A DNA stretch of 16,052 nucleotides from positions 1 through 16,052 of the forward strand of contig SVRU01000062.1 in NCBI GenBank assembly GCA_015064665.1, written 5' to 3'. The notes beneath the pieces are model-generated. The model searched no databases. It was not told the DNA's origin and saw nothing but the letters and a program-made list of their open reading frames with translations. Below are positions 14,124-16,052 of the stretch, in pieces. The DNA comes from Oscillospiraceae bacterium. GTDB lineage: Bacteria; Bacillota_A; Clostridia; Oscillospirales; CAG-272. The position numbers were made by a program, and so were the translations under genes. Within the stretch, counting starts at the first letter, position 1. Each line of letters begins with the position of its first letter.

Positions 14124-15308
14124 ATGAAAGAATTTGAACTTAAATATGGCTGTAATCCCAATCAGAAGCCCGCTAAAATTTTTATGGCAAATGGAGAGGA
14201 TCTTCCCATCGAAATACTCTCGGGCAGACCCGGATACATAAATTTTCTCGATGCATTTAATTCATGGCAGCTTGTAAAGGAGCTTAAAGAAGCAACAGGC
14301 CTTGCGTGCGCTACCTCTTTTAAGCACGTAAGCCCCACCTCAGCCGCTGTCGGTGTAAAGCTTTCGGAAAAGCTTAAGCGCGCTTGCTTCGTTGACGATA
14401 TCGCGGGTCTTGACGACTCCCCCCTCGCTTGCGCTTACGCAAGAGCGAGAGGAACCGACCGCATGTCTTCCTTCGGTGACTGGATCGCGCTTTCAGACGT
14501 TTGTGACGTGACCACCGCAACCCTCATCAAGCGCGAAATATCCGACGGCGTTATCGCTCCCGGCTATACCGACGAGGCACTTGCAATACTCAAAACGAAA
14601 AGAAACGGAAACTACAATATAGTTAAAATTGACCCCGATTACGTTCCCGCACCCGTAGAGCACAAGGACGTCTTCGGAATCACCTTCGAGCAGGGAAGAA
14701 ACAATTTCGAGATTAACGAAGCTCTTCTTACCAATATAGTTACAGAAAACAAGGAGCTTACCGAAGAGGCAAAGCGCGACCTTATAATCTCGCTTATCAC
14801 TCTCAAATACACTCAGTCAAACTCGGTATGCTACGCATATCAGGGTCAGGCAATCGGTGTCGGCGCAGGTCAGCAGTCGAGAATTCACTGTACCCGCCTT
14901 GCAGGCTCAAAGGCTGATACCTGGCATTTGCGCCAGTATGACAAGGTTTTGAACCTTCCTTTCAAAAAGGATATTGCGCGCCCTGACAGAGATAACGTAA
15001 TCGACGGTTACATAAACAAAAACGAAGAGGATGTATGTGCCGAGGGCAATTGGCAGAAATACTTTACCGAGCGCCCTGAGCCCCTCACCGCAGAGGAGGC
15101 GCGCGCATATCTTGACACTATCAGCGGCGTATCGCTCGGCTCCGACGCCTTCTTCCCGTTCGGTGACAATATCGAAAGAGCGAAGCGCAGCGGCGTTTCA
15201 TATATCGCAGAGCCCGGCGGATCTATCCGTGACGACGTCGTTATCGACACCTGCAATAAATACGGTATGGTAATGGCATTCACGGGAATGCGCCTTTTCC
15301 ACCACTAA
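14124..15308 (+). CDS. purH: AICAR formyltransferase, free-standing (PurH C-terminal domain only)
   Basis: Transfers formyl from 10-formyl-THF to AICAR, giving FAICAR for the cyclohydrolase encoded just upstream. The protein is 394 residues, against about 510-530 for bifunctional PurH; the N-terminal MGS-like cyclohydrolase domain is absent. LKYGCNPNQKPA opens the transferase domain. The catalytic Lys67-His68 pair lies in SFKHVSPTSAAVG. GAGQQSRIHCTRLAG and the C-terminal DAFFPFGDN and EPGGSIRDD blocks are typical. Gap to the previous gene is 13 bases with GAGAGGA. The bifunctional protein is split here into two unrelated-fold partners. Confidence 0.95.
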   Translation: MKEFELKYGCNPNQKPAKIFMANGEDLPIEILSGRPGYINFLDAFNSWQLVKELKEATGLACATSFKHVSPTSAAVGVKLSEKLKRACFVDDIAGLDDSPLACAYARARGTDRMSSFGDWIALSDVCDVTTATLIKREISDGVIAPGYTDEALAILKTKRNGNYNIVKIDPDYVPAPVEHKDVFGITFEQGRNNFEINEALLTNIVTENKELTEEAKRDLIISLITLKYTQSNSVCYAYQGQAIGVGAGQQSRIHCTRLAGSKADTWHLRQYDKVLNLPFKKDIARPDRDNVIDGYINKNEEDVCAEGNWQKYFTERPEPLTAEEARAYLDTISGVSLGSDAFFPFGDNIERAKRSGVSYIAEPGGSIRDDVVIDTCNKYGMVMAFTGMRLFHH

Positions 15309-15330
15309 TCGTCGGAGAGGTAAACCGAAG

Positions 15331-16052
15331 ATGAAAATAATGGTTGTAGGCGGTGGAGGAAGAGAACACGCCATCATAAAAAAGCTTAAGGAAAACAAGG
15401 ATATAACCGAGATTTACGCTCTCCCCGGCAACGGCGGTATGGCGGAGGACGCAACCCTTGTTTCAATAGGCGCAAAGGAAATTGACAAGATTGTTGACTT
15501 TGCGAAGATTACCGAAATCGATTATGCGGTCGTAGCACCCGACGATCCCCTGGTTCTCGGCTGCGTCGATGCGCTTGAGGCGGTGGGAATACCCTGCTTC
15601 GGCCCTCGCGCAAATGCGGCAATAATCGAGGGAAGCAAGGTCTTTTCCAAAAACCTTATGAAAAAATACGGCATTCCGACTGCCACCTATGAGGTGTTTG
15701 ACGATGCTGAGCTTGCTCTTGAATACGTAAAGAGCTGTCCGATTCCCACGGTAATCAAGGCTGACGGTCTCGCTCTCGGCAAGGGTGTTATAATTGCAAC
15801 GACGAGGGACGAGGCAACCGAGGCGGTTGAGTCCATAATGAAAGAGGGCAAATTTGGTGCGAGCGGAAATAAAATCGTAGTTGAAGAATTTCTCACGGGT
15901 CCCGAGGTTTCTGTTCTCGCATTCACCGACGGCAAATGCGTAAAACCTATGGTTTCCTCAATGGATCACAAGAGAGCCCGCGATAACGACGAGGGACTTA
16001 ACACGGGCGGCATGGGCACGGTTGCTCCCAACCCTTATTACACCGATGCTAT
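15331..16052 (+). CDS. purD: Phosphoribosylamine-glycine ligase PurD, cut by window end
   Basis: ATP-grasp enzyme that joins glycine to phosphoribosylamine (step 2). About 240 codons are present and the frame runs off the window with no stop; the family is usually about 420 residues. It shows GGGGREHA at 7-14, GSKVFSKNLM at about 101-110, KADGLALGKGV and NTGGMGT, all typical of PurD. GGAGAGG (15314-15320) is the ribosome binding site. Purine genes probably continue beyond the edge. Confidence 0.96.
   Translation, partial: MKIMVVGGGGREHAIIKKLKENKDITEIYALPGNGGMAEDATLVSIGAKEIDKIVDFAKITEIDYAVVAPDDPLVLGCVDALEAVGIPCFGPRANAAIIEGSKVFSKNLMKKYGIPTATYEVFDDAELALEYVKSCPIPTVIKADGLALGKGVIIATTRDEATEAVESIMKEGKFGASGNKIVVEEFLTGPEVSVLAFTDGKCVKPMVSSMDHKRARDNDEGLNTGGMGTVAPNPYYTDA

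Overview
The window looks like chromosomal DNA from an uncultured gut-type Firmicutes bacterium (class Clostridia). The evidence is strong AGGAG-type ribosome binding sites, consensus sigma-A promoters with extended -10 elements, moderate GC with AT-rich intergenic DNA, a Clostridia-style purine operon and a decayed REP-associated (RAYT) transposase. The genus cannot be named from the sequence alone.

Left edge (1-465): the 5' part of a tRNA-Arg(CCT) on the minus strand, cut by the window start. A near-exact 22-nt copy of its anticodon-arm region lies at 210-231, and two short tandem direct repeats are nearby. Together these look like the scar of a tRNA-targeting integrative element. A promoter with an overlapping inverted repeat then drives the first operon.

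Centre-left (466-6410): five tandem, co-directional paralogs of 384-393 residues in one tight operon, ending at a 13-bp terminator hairpin. They carry a divergent NodB/CE4-like polysaccharide-deacetylase motif set (DD, HxxxH, PCG, HW[TA]N) and share a long, otherwise unfamiliar signature (WDKDN...THxPxxW). A sixth paralog lies at 8337-9503 behind its own promoter, divergent from a BNR/sialidase-fold protein (8129-6849, minus). None of the seven proteins shows a signal peptide, so the set looks like a cytoplasmic glycan or glycoconjugate processing cassette with no known description. A broken RAYT transposase with a REP-like hairpin lies between the two halves.

Right (9755-16052): a purine biosynthesis operon with its own promoter, in the order purE, purF, purM, purN, purO-type IMP cyclohydrolase, free-standing AICAR formyltransferase and purD (cut by the window end). 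Two points stand out. PurF has an intact phosphoribosyltransferase domain and Fe-S cysteines, but it lacks the N-terminal nucleophilic Cys and the HNGN oxyanion motif of the glutaminase domain. The last two steps to IMP use an archaeal-type cyclohydrolase plus a separate formyltransferase instead of the usual fused PurH.
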